A stretch of DNA of 64,000 bases from positions 1-64,000 of the forward strand of contig NZ_JALNUI010000019.1 in NCBI RefSeq assembly GCF_026544205.1, given 5' to 3'. A program made the position numbers and the translations under genes. This DNA is from Curtobacterium sp. GC_Cur_3 (GTDB taxonomy: Bacteria; Actinomycetota; Actinomycetes; Actinomycetales; Microbacteriaceae). Of this stretch, positions 38,973 through 48,449 are shown piece after piece. Under the pieces are notes generated by a model that worked only from the letters and a program-made list of their open reading frames with translations, was not told the origin of the DNA and did no database searches. The first letter of the stretch is position 1; the number at the start of each line of letters is the position of its first letter.

Positions 38973-39956
38973 ATGAGCCCTCAGCGCGTGGTCGTCATCG
39001 GCGGCACCGGACACATCGGCACCTTCCTCATCCCGCGGCTGGTCCGCGCCGGTCACGACGTCGTGAACGTCAGTCGTGGGACGCGCTCGGCCTACGTCGA
39101 CGCCCCGGAGTGGGAACAGGTCGAGCAGGTCGTCGCCGACCGCGAGCAGGAGGACCGCGACGGCACCTTCGGCGAGCGGGTCGTCGGACTGCGCCCGGAC
39201 GTGGTCGTCGACCTGGTCTGCTTCACACTCGAGTCCGCCGTCGCGCTGGTCGAGCGGCTGCGCGGCACGGGGGTGCACCTGGTGCACTGCGGGTCGATCT
39301 GGCGTGCGGGGCCGAGCTCGGTGGTGCCGATCACCGAGGAGAACGGCACCGCCCCCGTCGGCGAGTACGGCGTCGAGAAGGACCGCATCGCACGGATGCT
39401 CAAGCAGGAAACCGCCGATGGTGGTGTCGTCACGACCTCCCTCCACCCCGGGCACATCAGCGGACCGGGCTGGATGCCGATCGGTCCGGTCGGCAACCTC
39501 GACCCCGGCGTGCTGCGCACGCTGTCCGCCGGGGAGTCGCTCGCGATCCCCGGGATCGGCGCGGAGACGATGGCGCACGTGCATGCCGACGACGTCGCCC
39601 AGGCCTTCCAGCTCGCGGTCGAGCACCGGGACGCCGCCGCCGGCGAGGACTTCACCGTGGTCGCCCCGGACGCGCTGAACGTCCGTGGGTACGCATCGCT
39701 CGCGGCGTCCTGGTTCGGCCAGGAGGCCCGGCTCGAGTCCGTCCCGTTCGACCGGTTCCGCGAGACCACGGACCAGGACGCGGCGCAGGCGAGCTGGGAC
39801 CACCTGTCCCGCAGTCAGGTCTTCAGCATCGACAAGGCGCGTCGCCTGCTCGGCTACGAGCCGCAGCACACGGCGGGGGAGACGGTCGAGGAGGCGGTCC
39901 GCTGGCTCGTCGAGCACGGCGAGCTCGACGTCGCGGCACCGCTCACGACCGTCTGA
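38973..39956 (+). CDS. NAD(P)-dependent epimerase/dehydratase family protein
   Basis: 327 aa, extended-SDR fold. The Rossmann VVVIGGTGHIGTFLIP at the N-terminus and YGVEKDRIARML near residue 130 (YxxxK) match nucleotide-sugar epimerase relatives. Substrate unknown. The leader (38878-38929) carries two copies of a 23-base motif GGGGCGTC-TCCACAG--GCGAC, 29 bp apart. ATG 38973 chosen; the frame extends across the tRNA upstream, which is not coding. Confidence 0.85.
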   Translation: MSPQRVVVIGGTGHIGTFLIPRLVRAGHDVVNVSRGTRSAYVDAPEWEQVEQVVADREQEDRDGTFGERVVGLRPDVVVDLVCFTLESAVALVERLRGTGVHLVHCGSIWRAGPSSVVPITEENGTAPVGEYGVEKDRIARMLKQETADGGVVTTSLHPGHISGPGWMPIGPVGNLDPGVLRTLSAGESLAIPGIGAETMAHVHADDVAQAFQLAVEHRDAAAGEDFTVVAPDALNVRGYASLAASWFGQEARLESVPFDRFRETTDQDAAQASWDHLSRSQVFSIDKARRLLGYEPQHTAGETVEEAVRWLVEHGELDVAAPLTTV

Positions 39957-40180
39957 CGCGTCGGCACCTCCGGTGCTCGGCGCCGGCCCCGCCGCGATGG
40001 CGAGCCGGGGGCGTGCTGCGGGACGTGGCGTCGTGTGGCCGGGCCGCGCCTCCAGACCGGATCCCGTCTCGATCCTGGAGACCAGTCGTGAACCGGCTGC
40101 GTGCGCGCGACGAGGACCCTCAGCGTCGCGAGCGCTCCCCTCGGTGTGCTCGCGGAGGACGTCCGTACGCTCTCGATCCC

Positions 40181-41314
40181 ATGCAGCGCACGAACCGTCC
40201 CCGTCCCCTCACCGCGGTCGTCGCGGTGCTGGTCGTCCTCACCGTCGTCAACCTCGGCGTCTCGGCGACCTGGTGGACCCGAGCGGCCGACGGTGCGACG
40301 ACGCACGGTGCGACTGCGTCCGGGACGTCCGCATCCGGACCGTCCGTCGTCGTGTCGGCGTCGCCGTCATCGGTCGGGCCGGACCGCGGCACGGCGGCGC
40401 CCCCGCCGACCTCGGACGTCGGCATCCCCGCTCCGGAGACGCCAGGGTCCACCGCGGCGCCGGTCACCGAGGACCTCGCGAGGACGTGGACCGCTCCGGC
40501 CACGACGCCGACGCGCGGACGGCTGCTCCGCGTGCAGATCCCGAGCACCGTGTCGCACTTCAGCGCGCGTCCGGCCCTGGTCTGGCTGCCGCCAGCCGCG
40601 CTCACCCCGGACCCGCCGCACCTGCCGGTCGCCGTCCTGTTGTCGGGACAGTCCCGCGGTGCCGGCCCCGACGACGTCGAGGACAGCGGCCACATCGCGG
40701 CGACGGCCGACGCGCTCGCCAGGACCGACCGCGGACTGGCGCCGATCATCGTCGTCCCCGACCAGCTCGGCCCCCGGTCGGCCAACCCGATGTGCGTCGA
40801 CGGACCGCTCGGCAACAGCCGGACCTACCTGGAGCAGGACGTCCCCCGGTGGATCACGTCCCACCTCCTGGTGCAGTCGGGAGCGTCCGCGTGGACGATC
40901 GGCGGGTTCTCCCAGGGCGGCACGTGTGCGATCCAGCTCGGGGCCGGCGACCCCGAGCGGTTCGGCAACCTCATCGACGTCTCCGGCCAGGACGCGCCGA
41001 GTCTCGGGTCCGTCACGGCGACGATCGACCAGGGCTTCTCCGGCAACGCCGCCGCGTACCACGCAGCCGTCCCCGCGACGGAGCTCTCGGCCCACGCGCC
41101 CTACTCGTCGTCCGACGCCTTCTTCGCGGTCGGTCAGGACGACCGCGTGTACGGACCCGTGATGCCGGTCATGGCGGCGCGGGCACGAGCCGCGGGCATG
41201 CACGTCACGACCTGGGTCGTCCCCGGGGGTGGGCACAACTGGACGACTGCGGGTGCTGGCCTGGCGGAGGGGCTCGCGTCGCTGATGCAGCGCACCGGTC
41301 TCGCGCCGAGCTGA
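40181..41314 (+). CDS. Secreted or membrane-anchored alpha/beta-hydrolase (esterase, PF00756-like)
   Basis: 377 aa. N-terminal hydrophobic segment (TAVVAVLVVLTVVNLGVSA) as signal peptide or anchor, then an Ala/Ser/Thr/Pro-rich stalk (about 35-105). The hydrolase core has the nucleophile GGFSQGGT (GxSxG), a likely acid at VGQDDRVYG and His in GGGHNWT. This resembles the antigen 85/esterase D group that acts on envelope esters. Ribosome site weak; 224 bp upstream hold no gene. Confidence 0.8.
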   Translation: MQRTNRPRPLTAVVAVLVVLTVVNLGVSATWWTRAADGATTHGATASGTSASGPSVVVSASPSSVGPDRGTAAPPPTSDVGIPAPETPGSTAAPVTEDLARTWTAPATTPTRGRLLRVQIPSTVSHFSARPALVWLPPAALTPDPPHLPVAVLLSGQSRGAGPDDVEDSGHIAATADALARTDRGLAPIIVVPDQLGPRSANPMCVDGPLGNSRTYLEQDVPRWITSHLLVQSGASAWTIGGFSQGGTCAIQLGAGDPERFGNLIDVSGQDAPSLGSVTATIDQGFSGNAAAYHAAVPATELSAHAPYSSSDAFFAVGQDDRVYGPVMPVMAARARAAGMHVTTWVVPGGGHNWTTAGAGLAEGLASLMQRTGLAPS

Positions 41315-41488
41315 CCGGCGCCGTGTCCTTCGGCGTCCGCCGAACCGGCGCACGGGGCCTGACGAGTCACCTCACCCGTTGCGGGATCAACCCGTGTCGG
41401 GTGCGATGGGAAGCGGGAACGCGCGTGGGGAGTCGGGAGGTTCGACACCCTCCGCGCGGTTCGACCCCCTGTTCGCGGAAGGACCGGG

Positions 41489-42805
41489 TCAGGCGACCGG
41501 GCTGAGCAGGTCGTCGACCGAGACCTCGACGTCGAGGATCCGGTTCGCCGCCCGGAGTCCGGACAGCAGGGCGCCGTGCACCGTCGCGGGGTCGTCCGAC
41601 CACGTGGCCTCGCCGGCGAGCTGGACCCGTCCGGACGGCGTGGCGAGCCGGTCGTGGTCGTCGACGGTCGCGCCGACGTGCAGGTACGAGTACGACCCGC
41701 GCGTGTAGGGGTCGGCACCCCACCGGGTGATCTGGACGGCGTCGGGCGTCGGGACGTCGGGGCCGTACATGTGGCGGATCGCGGCGAGGCCCTCGGCGAC
41801 GACCTCGTCGTCGGGCAGGCGCTCGAGCCGCCGGGCGCTGTCACCGCCGACGAGGGCCGCGAGCACGGGCACGCCCGTCACGCGGGACATGTCGTACCAG
41901 GAGTGCCAGTCGGAGCCGGCAGCACCCTGCTGGCGGATCACCCACGAGTCCCAGAACTTGACGGGGAAGCGCAGGAAGACCTTGTCGTACACGCCCATGC
42001 CGAGCCGCTCGATGGCGTCGGCGGCCGGAGCCTCGAGGGGCGGGTCGAACCGGACGTCGCCGGCCTGCAGGACGCCGAGGGGCACGGTCACGACGACGTG
42101 CTGGGCGCAGAACACCGAGCCGTCCGCGGTGGTCACCCGGACGTGGTCGTCGCGTTGCTCGACGAGGGTCACGACGGCCTCGGTGCGGATGTCGAGGCCC
42201 TCGGACAACGCGGTGACGTACTGCTGGTAGCCGCTGGGGAACACGACCTGGTCCCCGGGCAGGTGGTCGGGGTCGAGCCCGTGGGCGTCGATCTCCGCGG
42301 GAGGTGCGCCGGTGAAGTCCTCGGACCGGTGCGCGAGGTACTCCTCCACGCGGAGGGCCCGGCTGTCGCCCCAACCCAGGTCGGCGACGACCCGGGCGAC
42401 CACGTCGGCGTAGGTGGTGCCGGGAGCCGCGGCCTCGACCGCCGCGGGCAGCAGGTCCTCGACGGTGTGCAGGTCGGCCAGGAAGGCGCCGGCGGGGACC
42501 TCGGTCAGCCGTGCGCCGACGGGGTCGTGCCAGGCGATCGGGCGCCCCTCGAACTGGAAGCTCCCGACGGAGAACTCGACGGTCTCGATGTCGAGCGACT
42601 TCGCCATCGACCAGAGCGGGTTGCCGTCCACGCCGAGGATCCACGACGCTCCGAGGTCGACCGGCACACCGAGCGTGTCGTCGGTCCAGGTGCGCCCGCC
42701 GACCCGGTCGTGGGCTTCGAGCACGACGACGTCGACGCCGTTCAGCGCCAGGGCACGGGCGGTGGCGATGCCGGCGATCCCGGCTCCCACGACGATGACG
42801 TCCAC
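41489..42805 (-). CDS. FAD-dependent amine oxidase (MAO family)
   Basis: 438 aa. FAD-binding VVGAGIAGIATARAL at the start, LEAHDRVGGRTWT, and a C-terminal LAGEATWSDDPATVHGAL flavin-binding end typical of monoamine/polyamine oxidases. Oxidises an amine to an aldehyde or imine with O2; substrate unknown. GTG start. It lies 26 bp downstream of the GMC gene on the same strand, so it is probably the last gene of that operon. Confidence 0.88.
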   Translation of the reverse strand: MDVIVVGAGIAGIATARALALNGVDVVVLEAHDRVGGRTWTDDTLGVPVDLGASWILGVDGNPLWSMAKSLDIETVEFSVGSFQFEGRPIAWHDPVGARLTEVPAGAFLADLHTVEDLLPAAVEAAAPGTTYADVVARVVADLGWGDSRALRVEEYLAHRSEDFTGAPPAEIDAHGLDPDHLPGDQVVFPSGYQQYVTALSEGLDIRTEAVVTLVEQRDDHVRVTTADGSVFCAQHVVVTVPLGVLQAGDVRFDPPLEAPAADAIERLGMGVYDKVFLRFPVKFWDSWVIRQQGAAGSDWHSWYDMSRVTGVPVLAALVGGDSARRLERLPDDEVVAEGLAAIRHMYGPDVPTPDAVQITRWGADPYTRGSYSYLHVGATVDDHDRLATPSGRVQLAGEATWSDDPATVHGALLSGLRAANRILDVEVSVDDLLSPVA

Positions 42806-42831
42806 GTCGACCAGTCTGCACCCGTCGGTCG

Positions 42832-44421
42832 TCAGACGGCGGTGAGCAGTGCCTCGTCCCGGTCGGCCCGGACGTCGTCGCGGAGCATGCGGTCAGCGGT
42901 GCGGAGCGACAGCGCCATGATCGTCAGCGCCGGGTTCGCGATGAGGGAGCTCGGGAAGACCGAGTTGTCGACGATCCACAGGTTCGGCACGTCCCACGAC
43001 CGCCCGGCCGCGTCCACGACGGAGCTCGCCGCGTCGGTGCCCATCCGCGCCGTGCCGACGGTGTGCGCCGTGCGGTCGAGGACGCGGACGTCGTGGCCTC
43101 CCGCGGCCTCGACGATCGCGGTCATCGTGCGGACGGCGTGCCGGGTGATCGCGGCCTCGTTCTCACCGGGCGAGAAGCTGACGCGGGCCTTCGGCACCCC
43201 GTTGGCGTCGAGCTCGTCGGAGAGCACGAGCCGGTTGTCGTCGTACGGCAGGCACTCGGCGTTGATGCCGACGCCGGCCATGTACGGGTAGTCCTGGATC
43301 GCCCGGACGAGGGCGGAGCCGCGGAGCCCGCCGCCGCGCACGAGCGACGTCGTCAGCGTCTGTGGCTGGGCGCCGAGGCTCTGGATGAGGTAGCCCCCGG
43401 CGAAGTCGGCACCCTCGGGACGGATGAAGTCCTCGGTGATGATCGACGACGGGTAGCCGCGGTAGGACCGCATCGACTCGTCGAACTTCGCCCACACCTG
43501 GGTGGCCCCGTGCGCGGTGAAGTTGCGGCCGACCTGACCGCTGCTGTTCGCGAGCCCGGTGTGGAGCAGCAGGCGCGGGGTCTCGATCCCGCCGGCCGCG
43601 AGGACGAGCGCCCGGGTGCGCTGCCGGTGGTCGCGGCCGTCCTGGCGGTAGACGACGGCCTCGACCTCGCCGCGGGCGTCCAGCTCGATGCCGTGCACGA
43701 ACGCCCCAGGACGGATCTCGGCACCGAAGGCCACCGCGGCGGGCAGGTACGTCGTGTCCATCGACACCTTCGAGCCGTTGCGGCAGCCCTGGTGGCACGA
43801 CCCGCAGGCGACGCACGCCTGGCGGAGTCCGTGGTGCTCCTGCATCCGGTCCTCGGTCGTGAGCCCGACGGGGGCGTCGGTCGCGGTGATCCCGACCTCG
43901 GCAGCCCCGCGGATCATCATGTCCGAGGACGCGTTCCGCGCCGGCGGGCCCATCAGGTACCGGCGCTCGGGGTCCCACGGGTAGTGCGCGGGACCGGCGA
44001 CGCCCACGTCGTGTTCGGCCTGCTCGATGTACCGGACAAGGTCGGCGTGCTCGATCGGCCAGTCCTCGCCCTCACCCGAGTCGGTGCGCAGGTGGATGTC
44101 GTGCTCGTTGGGCCGCGGGGTGAACGCACCCCAGTGCAGCGTCGACCCGCCGACGCCGGTGCCGCTGTTGTTCGGACCGAAGGCGGTGGGTGCACCGCCG
44201 CCGCTGATGCGCTCGTCCATCCAGTTGATGTCCGCGGGCGCCTCGACCTCGTCCGGGGTGTGGTCGCCGGGCTCGGTGTTCGGGCCGGCCTCGAGCGCGA
44301 CGACACGGAGGCCCCGGCGCGCCAGGGTCGCGAGCAGCGGAGCGCCGCCGGCCCCGGTGCCGACGACGACCACGTCGACGATGTCGTCCTCGTCGTACCG
44401 GCGCTGGTTGGTCAGGTTCAT
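42832..44421 (-). CDS. GMC family oxidoreductase (gluconate/choline dehydrogenase-like)
   Basis: 529 aa. FAD-binding VVVGTGAGGAPLLATLARRG, GVGGSTLHWGAF, a Cys cluster (CVACGSCHQGCRNGSK) and the C-terminal GTARMG...NLWIVDNSVFPSS with the catalytic His region. The Cys-rich form usually works with a small 'subunit 3' protein and passes electrons to a cytochrome or acceptor. Here the subunit-3-like domain is fused to the upstream gene. Start 44421 overlaps that gene's stop by 4 nt; GGGAG ribosome site. Confidence 0.87.
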   Translation of the reverse strand: MNLTNQRRYDEDDIVDVVVVGTGAGGAPLLATLARRGLRVVALEAGPNTEPGDHTPDEVEAPADINWMDERISGGGAPTAFGPNNSGTGVGGSTLHWGAFTPRPNEHDIHLRTDSGEGEDWPIEHADLVRYIEQAEHDVGVAGPAHYPWDPERRYLMGPPARNASSDMMIRGAAEVGITATDAPVGLTTEDRMQEHHGLRQACVACGSCHQGCRNGSKVSMDTTYLPAAVAFGAEIRPGAFVHGIELDARGEVEAVVYRQDGRDHRQRTRALVLAAGGIETPRLLLHTGLANSSGQVGRNFTAHGATQVWAKFDESMRSYRGYPSSIITEDFIRPEGADFAGGYLIQSLGAQPQTLTTSLVRGGGLRGSALVRAIQDYPYMAGVGINAECLPYDDNRLVLSDELDANGVPKARVSFSPGENEAAITRHAVRTMTAIVEAAGGHDVRVLDRTAHTVGTARMGTDAASSVVDAAGRSWDVPNLWIVDNSVFPSSLIANPALTIMALSLRTADRMLRDDVRADRDEALLTAV

Positions 44422-45767
44422 CGTGTGGCTCCCGCCGGTTCCCATGCTTCGCGCTGCCCGGCTCCGAGGAGCAGGAAGCCCTGTTTGCGGACGCCGTCGC
44501 CACCGTTGGCGAAGCCGTCGTAGTCGATGTCGGCCATCGTGGCCGGGTGCGTGACCCAGTGCTTCGCCAGGTCGACGGCGGCGTCCTCGGCCCAGGCGCG
44601 GAGCTGCTCGGCGTCGAAGGGACCGGCGGCCGGCGTGTGCGTGCCGGCGGTGACGGCGTCGAGCACCGTGGCGAGGTGCTCGTCCGACCGTGCGGCCTCG
44701 GGCGCGAGGGCGTCGAGTCCGGCGCGGTAGGCCTCGACGTCCACCGGCAGGCCGTCCGGACGCCAGCCGTCACCGAGCCCGGCAGCGAGCTGGGCGTCGA
44801 CACGGAGCGCGAGGTCGATCGACCGCTCGCCGGGCTGCGGCACGACGACACGGGCGAGGGCCCGCAGCGTCTCGAGCTGCGCGGCCGACAGGGCCTTGGG
44901 CGCAGCGCCGGGGTCGTCGGCCAGCGACCGGATCGCCAGGATGCCGCGCGTCCGGGCGCTCACGCGGGGCGAGGCGAGGACGCGGACGCTGGTCGCCGGC
45001 ACGACGGGGCCCGGCGCGACGCGGCGTTCCCAGAACGCGCGGATGCGCTGGGCGACCTCGTCGGGACGTTCCCACGGCAGCAGGTGCGCTGCACCGGGGA
45101 CGACGTCGAGCTCGCCGGCGGTCCAGTGCGGCAGGTTCAGCGCCCGCTGGGCGTCGGTGCCGAGGTCGCCGTCGCCGACACCGGCCAGGATGAGTGCGGG
45201 CACGGGGTTCGGCGGGAACTGGGTGGACCAGTCCTCGCGGCTGCCGCGCACCAGCCAGTCGGTCCAGGCACGGGGATCGGCGCGCTGGACGTCGTGCACG
45301 GCCATGGCGTGCGGCTCCGGGGGCAGCCGGGAGTCGGTGTTCGCCTCGACGAAGGTGTCGGCCTCGTCCGGTCCGATCACGCCGTCGGCGGCCCAGCCCA
45401 GCATCGTGGCGCGGCGCTCGTCGTCCATCGGCTCGGGGGAGAGCGGGGACGCGGCGAGCAGGACCACGGCACGCAGCCCGAACAGGCCGTTCGCGCCGTT
45501 GATCGTCCGCGACGCCACGACCGAGGCGACCTTGCCGCCCATGGAGTGCCCGATGAGCACCCACTCGGTGGCGCCGCTGCGACCGACCGCCCGCTCGACG
45601 AGCTCGGCCATCTCCTCGACCGTCGTGCCGGTGACGGCGGAACTCCGGCCGAAGCCGGGCAGGTCGATGCCGATCAGGTCCAGGGTGCCGGCGAGACGGG
45701 CGCGGAGCGTCGCGAACTCCTCGGAACTCGACCCGAGGGCGTGGAGGCAGAACGCGGTGGCCGTCAT
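44418..45767 (-). CDS. Alpha/beta-hydrolase fused to gluconate 2-dehydrogenase subunit 3-like domain
   Basis: 449 aa. Residues 1-265: alpha/beta-hydrolase with IGIDLPGFGRSS, nucleophile LIGHSMGGKVA, and an acid/His pair at GVGDGDLG and AAHLLPWERP. From about 290 on: LSAAQLETLRALARVVVPQPG...WVTHPATMADIDYDGFANGGDG, resembling the subunit 3 family that pairs with GMC oxidoreductases. The ATGA overlap with the GMC gene supports a shared complex. ATG 45767 chosen (MTATAFCLHALG); another start at 45803 would add 12 polar residues. The domain assignment of the C-terminal half is moderate. Confidence 0.78.
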   Translation of the reverse strand: MTATAFCLHALGSSSEEFATLRARLAGTLDLIGIDLPGFGRSSAVTGTTVEEMAELVERAVGRSGATEWVLIGHSMGGKVASVVASRTINGANGLFGLRAVVLLAASPLSPEPMDDERRATMLGWAADGVIGPDEADTFVEANTDSRLPPEPHAMAVHDVQRADPRAWTDWLVRGSREDWSTQFPPNPVPALILAGVGDGDLGTDAQRALNLPHWTAGELDVVPGAAHLLPWERPDEVAQRIRAFWERRVAPGPVVPATSVRVLASPRVSARTRGILAIRSLADDPGAAPKALSAAQLETLRALARVVVPQPGERSIDLALRVDAQLAAGLGDGWRPDGLPVDVEAYRAGLDALAPEAARSDEHLATVLDAVTAGTHTPAAGPFDAEQLRAWAEDAAVDLAKHWVTHPATMADIDYDGFANGGDGVRKQGFLLLGAGQREAWEPAGATR

Positions 45768-45771
45768 GTCT

Positions 45772-45781
45772 GTAGTACTAC
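45772..45781. promoter_or_regulatory. Possible operator palindrome
   Basis: GTAGTACTAC, a perfect 10-bp palindrome five bases upstream of the hydrolase start, in the 132-bp divergent region with the ligase operon. No regulator gene is adjacent, so function is only suggested. Confidence 0.35.
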
Positions 45782-45899
45782 GGGTCTCCCCGCCGCCGTT
45801 CACAGCACGCTGTACCCCGCTGACACCGGTTTGTTACGACCGCGCGAAGTTCTCCCACGACGCAGGCCCACCCACGGGTCCCGGCGATAGGTTCCACAC

Positions 45900-48449
45900 A
45901 TGAGTGCAGAGCTGACGCTCGGCGCCGAGGAAGAGCTGCACCTCATCGACCTCGAGTCCGGCCGACTTTCCGCGAAGGCCCCGCGCCTTCTGCCCAAGCT
46001 GCCATCGGACCGCTTCGGCGCCGAACTGCAGCGCACGACCATCGAGACGAACACCCCCGTGGTGACGACGCTCGACGACCTGCGGCGGGTGATCGTCGAC
46101 CTGCGGAGCGAGCTCTCCGCGGCCATCGCCCCGGCGGGCGTCACCATCGCCGCCGTCGGGACCGCTCCCAGGTCCGAGTACGCCGACTTCGAGCTGACCT
46201 CGGGTGGCCGCTACGGCCGCATGCAGGAGCAGTACCGGATGCTCGTCGACGAACAGCTCATCTGCGGCCTGCAGGTGCACGTCGGGGTGAGCGACCGCGA
46301 CCTGGCGGTGGAGATCGCCCAGCGCGTGGCCCCGGTGCTGCCCGTGCTGCTGGCGCTCAGTGCGTCGAGTCCGTTCTGGAACGGGCAGGACACCGGGTAC
46401 GCGTCCTTCCGGAGCATCATCTGGCAGCGCTGGCCGTCCGCCGGCAGCTTCGGGCGGGTCGAGAACGCCGCCGAGTACGACCGGGTGCTCGACGACCTCA
46501 TCGCCTCGGGTGTGATCGCCGACAAGAAGATGGCCTACTTCGACGTGCGGCCGTCCTCGCACGCCCCGACGCTCGAGCTCCGGGTCTGCGACGCCACCCC
46601 CGTGGTCGACGACGCGGTCCTCATCGCCGGGCTCTTCCGCGCCGCCGTCCGTCGCGCCGAGAAGGTGATCGAGTCGGGCGCCGAGTGGCACCCCCGGAGC
46701 GAACCGCTGCACCGCGCGGCGATGTGGCAGGCGGCCCGCAGCGGCCTGAGCGGTGAACTCCTCGGCCTCGGCCAGCACCCGGAGCGGCTGCCCGCCGAGG
46801 TCGCCGTCCGGCAGCTCGTCTCCCGACTGCGTCCGGAGCTCGAGGAGCTCGGCGACTGGGGCACGGTGAGCGGCCTGCTCGAGGACACCCTGGCGCGCGG
46901 CAACTCCACCGACCGCCAGCGCACCGCGTACGCCGAGCGCGGGGAGCTCGACGACGTCGTGACCCAGGTCGTCGAGGACACCGCCGGCACGCCGTCCGGC
47001 CGCGACGAGCACCCGATCATCGCGATCCCGTCGTACCGGGTCCGCGCCGGTGACGAAGCCGTCGGTCCTGGTGCCCGTCCGCGCCCGGCCTTCCGCGACC
47101 TCGCCGCGTTCTTCCGTGGCTGGGACGCCGACACGACCATCGAGCACTGCACCGCCCGCGACGTCTGGACCCGCGAGCACGAGATCGGGTTCGTCGTCGA
47201 CGGCGGGGTGCAGCAGTTCGGCTGCGACCTCGTCCCGCGCACGGTCAGCGCGTACGAGTGGGCGCAGCTGGAGCAGGGCCTCGGGCAGCGTGCACGGGCC
47301 ATCGAGCTGTTCCTCCGCGATGCCTACGGCCCGCGCCGCATCGTGGCCGACGGCGCGATGGACGAGCGCGACGTCGTCGGCAAGAACGGCTGGGACCCGG
47401 ACGCCGAGCGGCTCCCGCAGCACGCCGTCCGCGCACCGGTGATGGGCTTCGACCTGGTCCGCAACGAGTTCGGCGGCTGGCGGGTGCTCGAGGACAACGT
47501 CCGCTCGCCCTCCGGTGTCGCCTACGGCCTGGCGCTCCGCGAGCTGATGGACGACGTGGTGCCCGACGCGCCGCGTCCCGACCGGCTGCGTGACCCCTCC
47601 GGCGTCCCGGCGCTCCTCCGGGAGACCCTGCGGCGGAACGCCGCCGCCGTGACCGGCAACCAGGACCCGGTCCTGGCGCTGGTGACCGACGGCCCCACCG
47701 CCGGCGCGTGGTACGAGCACCGCCGGCTGTCCGACGGGGCCGGGATGCGCCTCCTGACCGGGTCCGACCTCACCGTCCGGGACGGCCGCGTCGTCGAGGC
47801 GGCGACCGGCGACGTGCTGGACGCGCTGTACCTGCGGGTCGACCGCGACGTGCGCGCCCTGGCGAGCGAGCACGCGCCGGACCTCGGCGCCCAGGTCCTC
47901 GACGTCGCTGCCGCCGGGCACGTCTACCTGGCGAACGCCCCCGGCAACGCCCTCGTCGACGACAAGGCCATGTACGTCAACGTGCCGGACCTGATCTGGT
48001 ACTACCTCGAGGAGAAGCCGCTGCTCGAGTCGGTGCCGACCTACCGCACCAGCATCGAGGGCGAGCGGCTGTCCGTGCTCGACCGCGTCGGGGAGCTCGT
48101 GACGAAGCCCGTCGACGGCGAGGGCGGACGCGGGGTCCTCATCGGTCCGAGCGCGAGCGCACCAGAGGTCGCCGAGCGCCGCCGGGAGATCGCGGCGGAC
48201 CCGGCCGGCTGGGTCGGACAAGAGGTGGTGCAGCTCTCCTCGCACCCGACCATCGGTCCGGCCGGACTCGACCCGCGGCACGTCGACCTGCGCGCGTTCG
48301 TCTACGTCACGGGCACCGGTCCGGACGACACCCACCTCGCCGACGTCGCACTCACCCGCGTCGCACCCGAGGGCAGCATGGTCGTGAACTCGTCGCGGGG
48401 CGGCGGCGCGAAGGACACCTGGATCATCGGGACGACAGGGGAACGCTGA
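45900..48449 (+). CDS. GCS2/YbdK carboxylate-amine ligase fused to circularly permuted ATP-grasp
   Basis: 849 aa, two ligase modules. Residues 1 to about 365 match YbdK-type glutamate-cysteine ligase-2 proteins (GAEEELHLIDL, IETNTPVVTTLDDLR, CGLQVHVGVSDRDLA, LELRVCDATPVVDD). About 395-849 is a circularly permuted type-2 ATP-grasp (MGFDLVRNEFGGWRVLEDN, SPSGVAYGL, DDKAMYVNVPDLIWYYLEEK, VTKPVDGEGGRGVLIGP, HVDLRAFVYV). Both fold types activate a carboxylate with ATP and join an amine. The gene leads a three-gene operon with overlapping starts, followed by an amidotransferase and a peptidase, so a short peptide amide is a plausible product (inference). Confidence 0.88.
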   Translation: MSAELTLGAEEELHLIDLESGRLSAKAPRLLPKLPSDRFGAELQRTTIETNTPVVTTLDDLRRVIVDLRSELSAAIAPAGVTIAAVGTAPRSEYADFELTSGGRYGRMQEQYRMLVDEQLICGLQVHVGVSDRDLAVEIAQRVAPVLPVLLALSASSPFWNGQDTGYASFRSIIWQRWPSAGSFGRVENAAEYDRVLDDLIASGVIADKKMAYFDVRPSSHAPTLELRVCDATPVVDDAVLIAGLFRAAVRRAEKVIESGAEWHPRSEPLHRAAMWQAARSGLSGELLGLGQHPERLPAEVAVRQLVSRLRPELEELGDWGTVSGLLEDTLARGNSTDRQRTAYAERGELDDVVTQVVEDTAGTPSGRDEHPIIAIPSYRVRAGDEAVGPGARPRPAFRDLAAFFRGWDADTTIEHCTARDVWTREHEIGFVVDGGVQQFGCDLVPRTVSAYEWAQLEQGLGQRARAIELFLRDAYGPRRIVADGAMDERDVVGKNGWDPDAERLPQHAVRAPVMGFDLVRNEFGGWRVLEDNVRSPSGVAYGLALRELMDDVVPDAPRPDRLRDPSGVPALLRETLRRNAAAVTGNQDPVLALVTDGPTAGAWYEHRRLSDGAGMRLLTGSDLTVRDGRVVEAATGDVLDALYLRVDRDVRALASEHAPDLGAQVLDVAAAGHVYLANAPGNALVDDKAMYVNVPDLIWYYLEEKPLLESVPTYRTSIEGERLSVLDRVGELVTKPVDGEGGRGVLIGPSASAPEVAERRREIAADPAGWVGQEVVQLSSHPTIGPAGLDPRHVDLRAFVYVTGTGPDDTHLADVALTRVAPEGSMVVNSSRGGGAKDTWIIGTTGER

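Noticed and set aside
45900-48449. Glutathione synthesis gene gshA
   Set aside because: The GCS2 part is YbdK-type and fused to a permuted ATP-grasp, no gshB is present and these actinobacteria use mycothiol; context favours another amide product.
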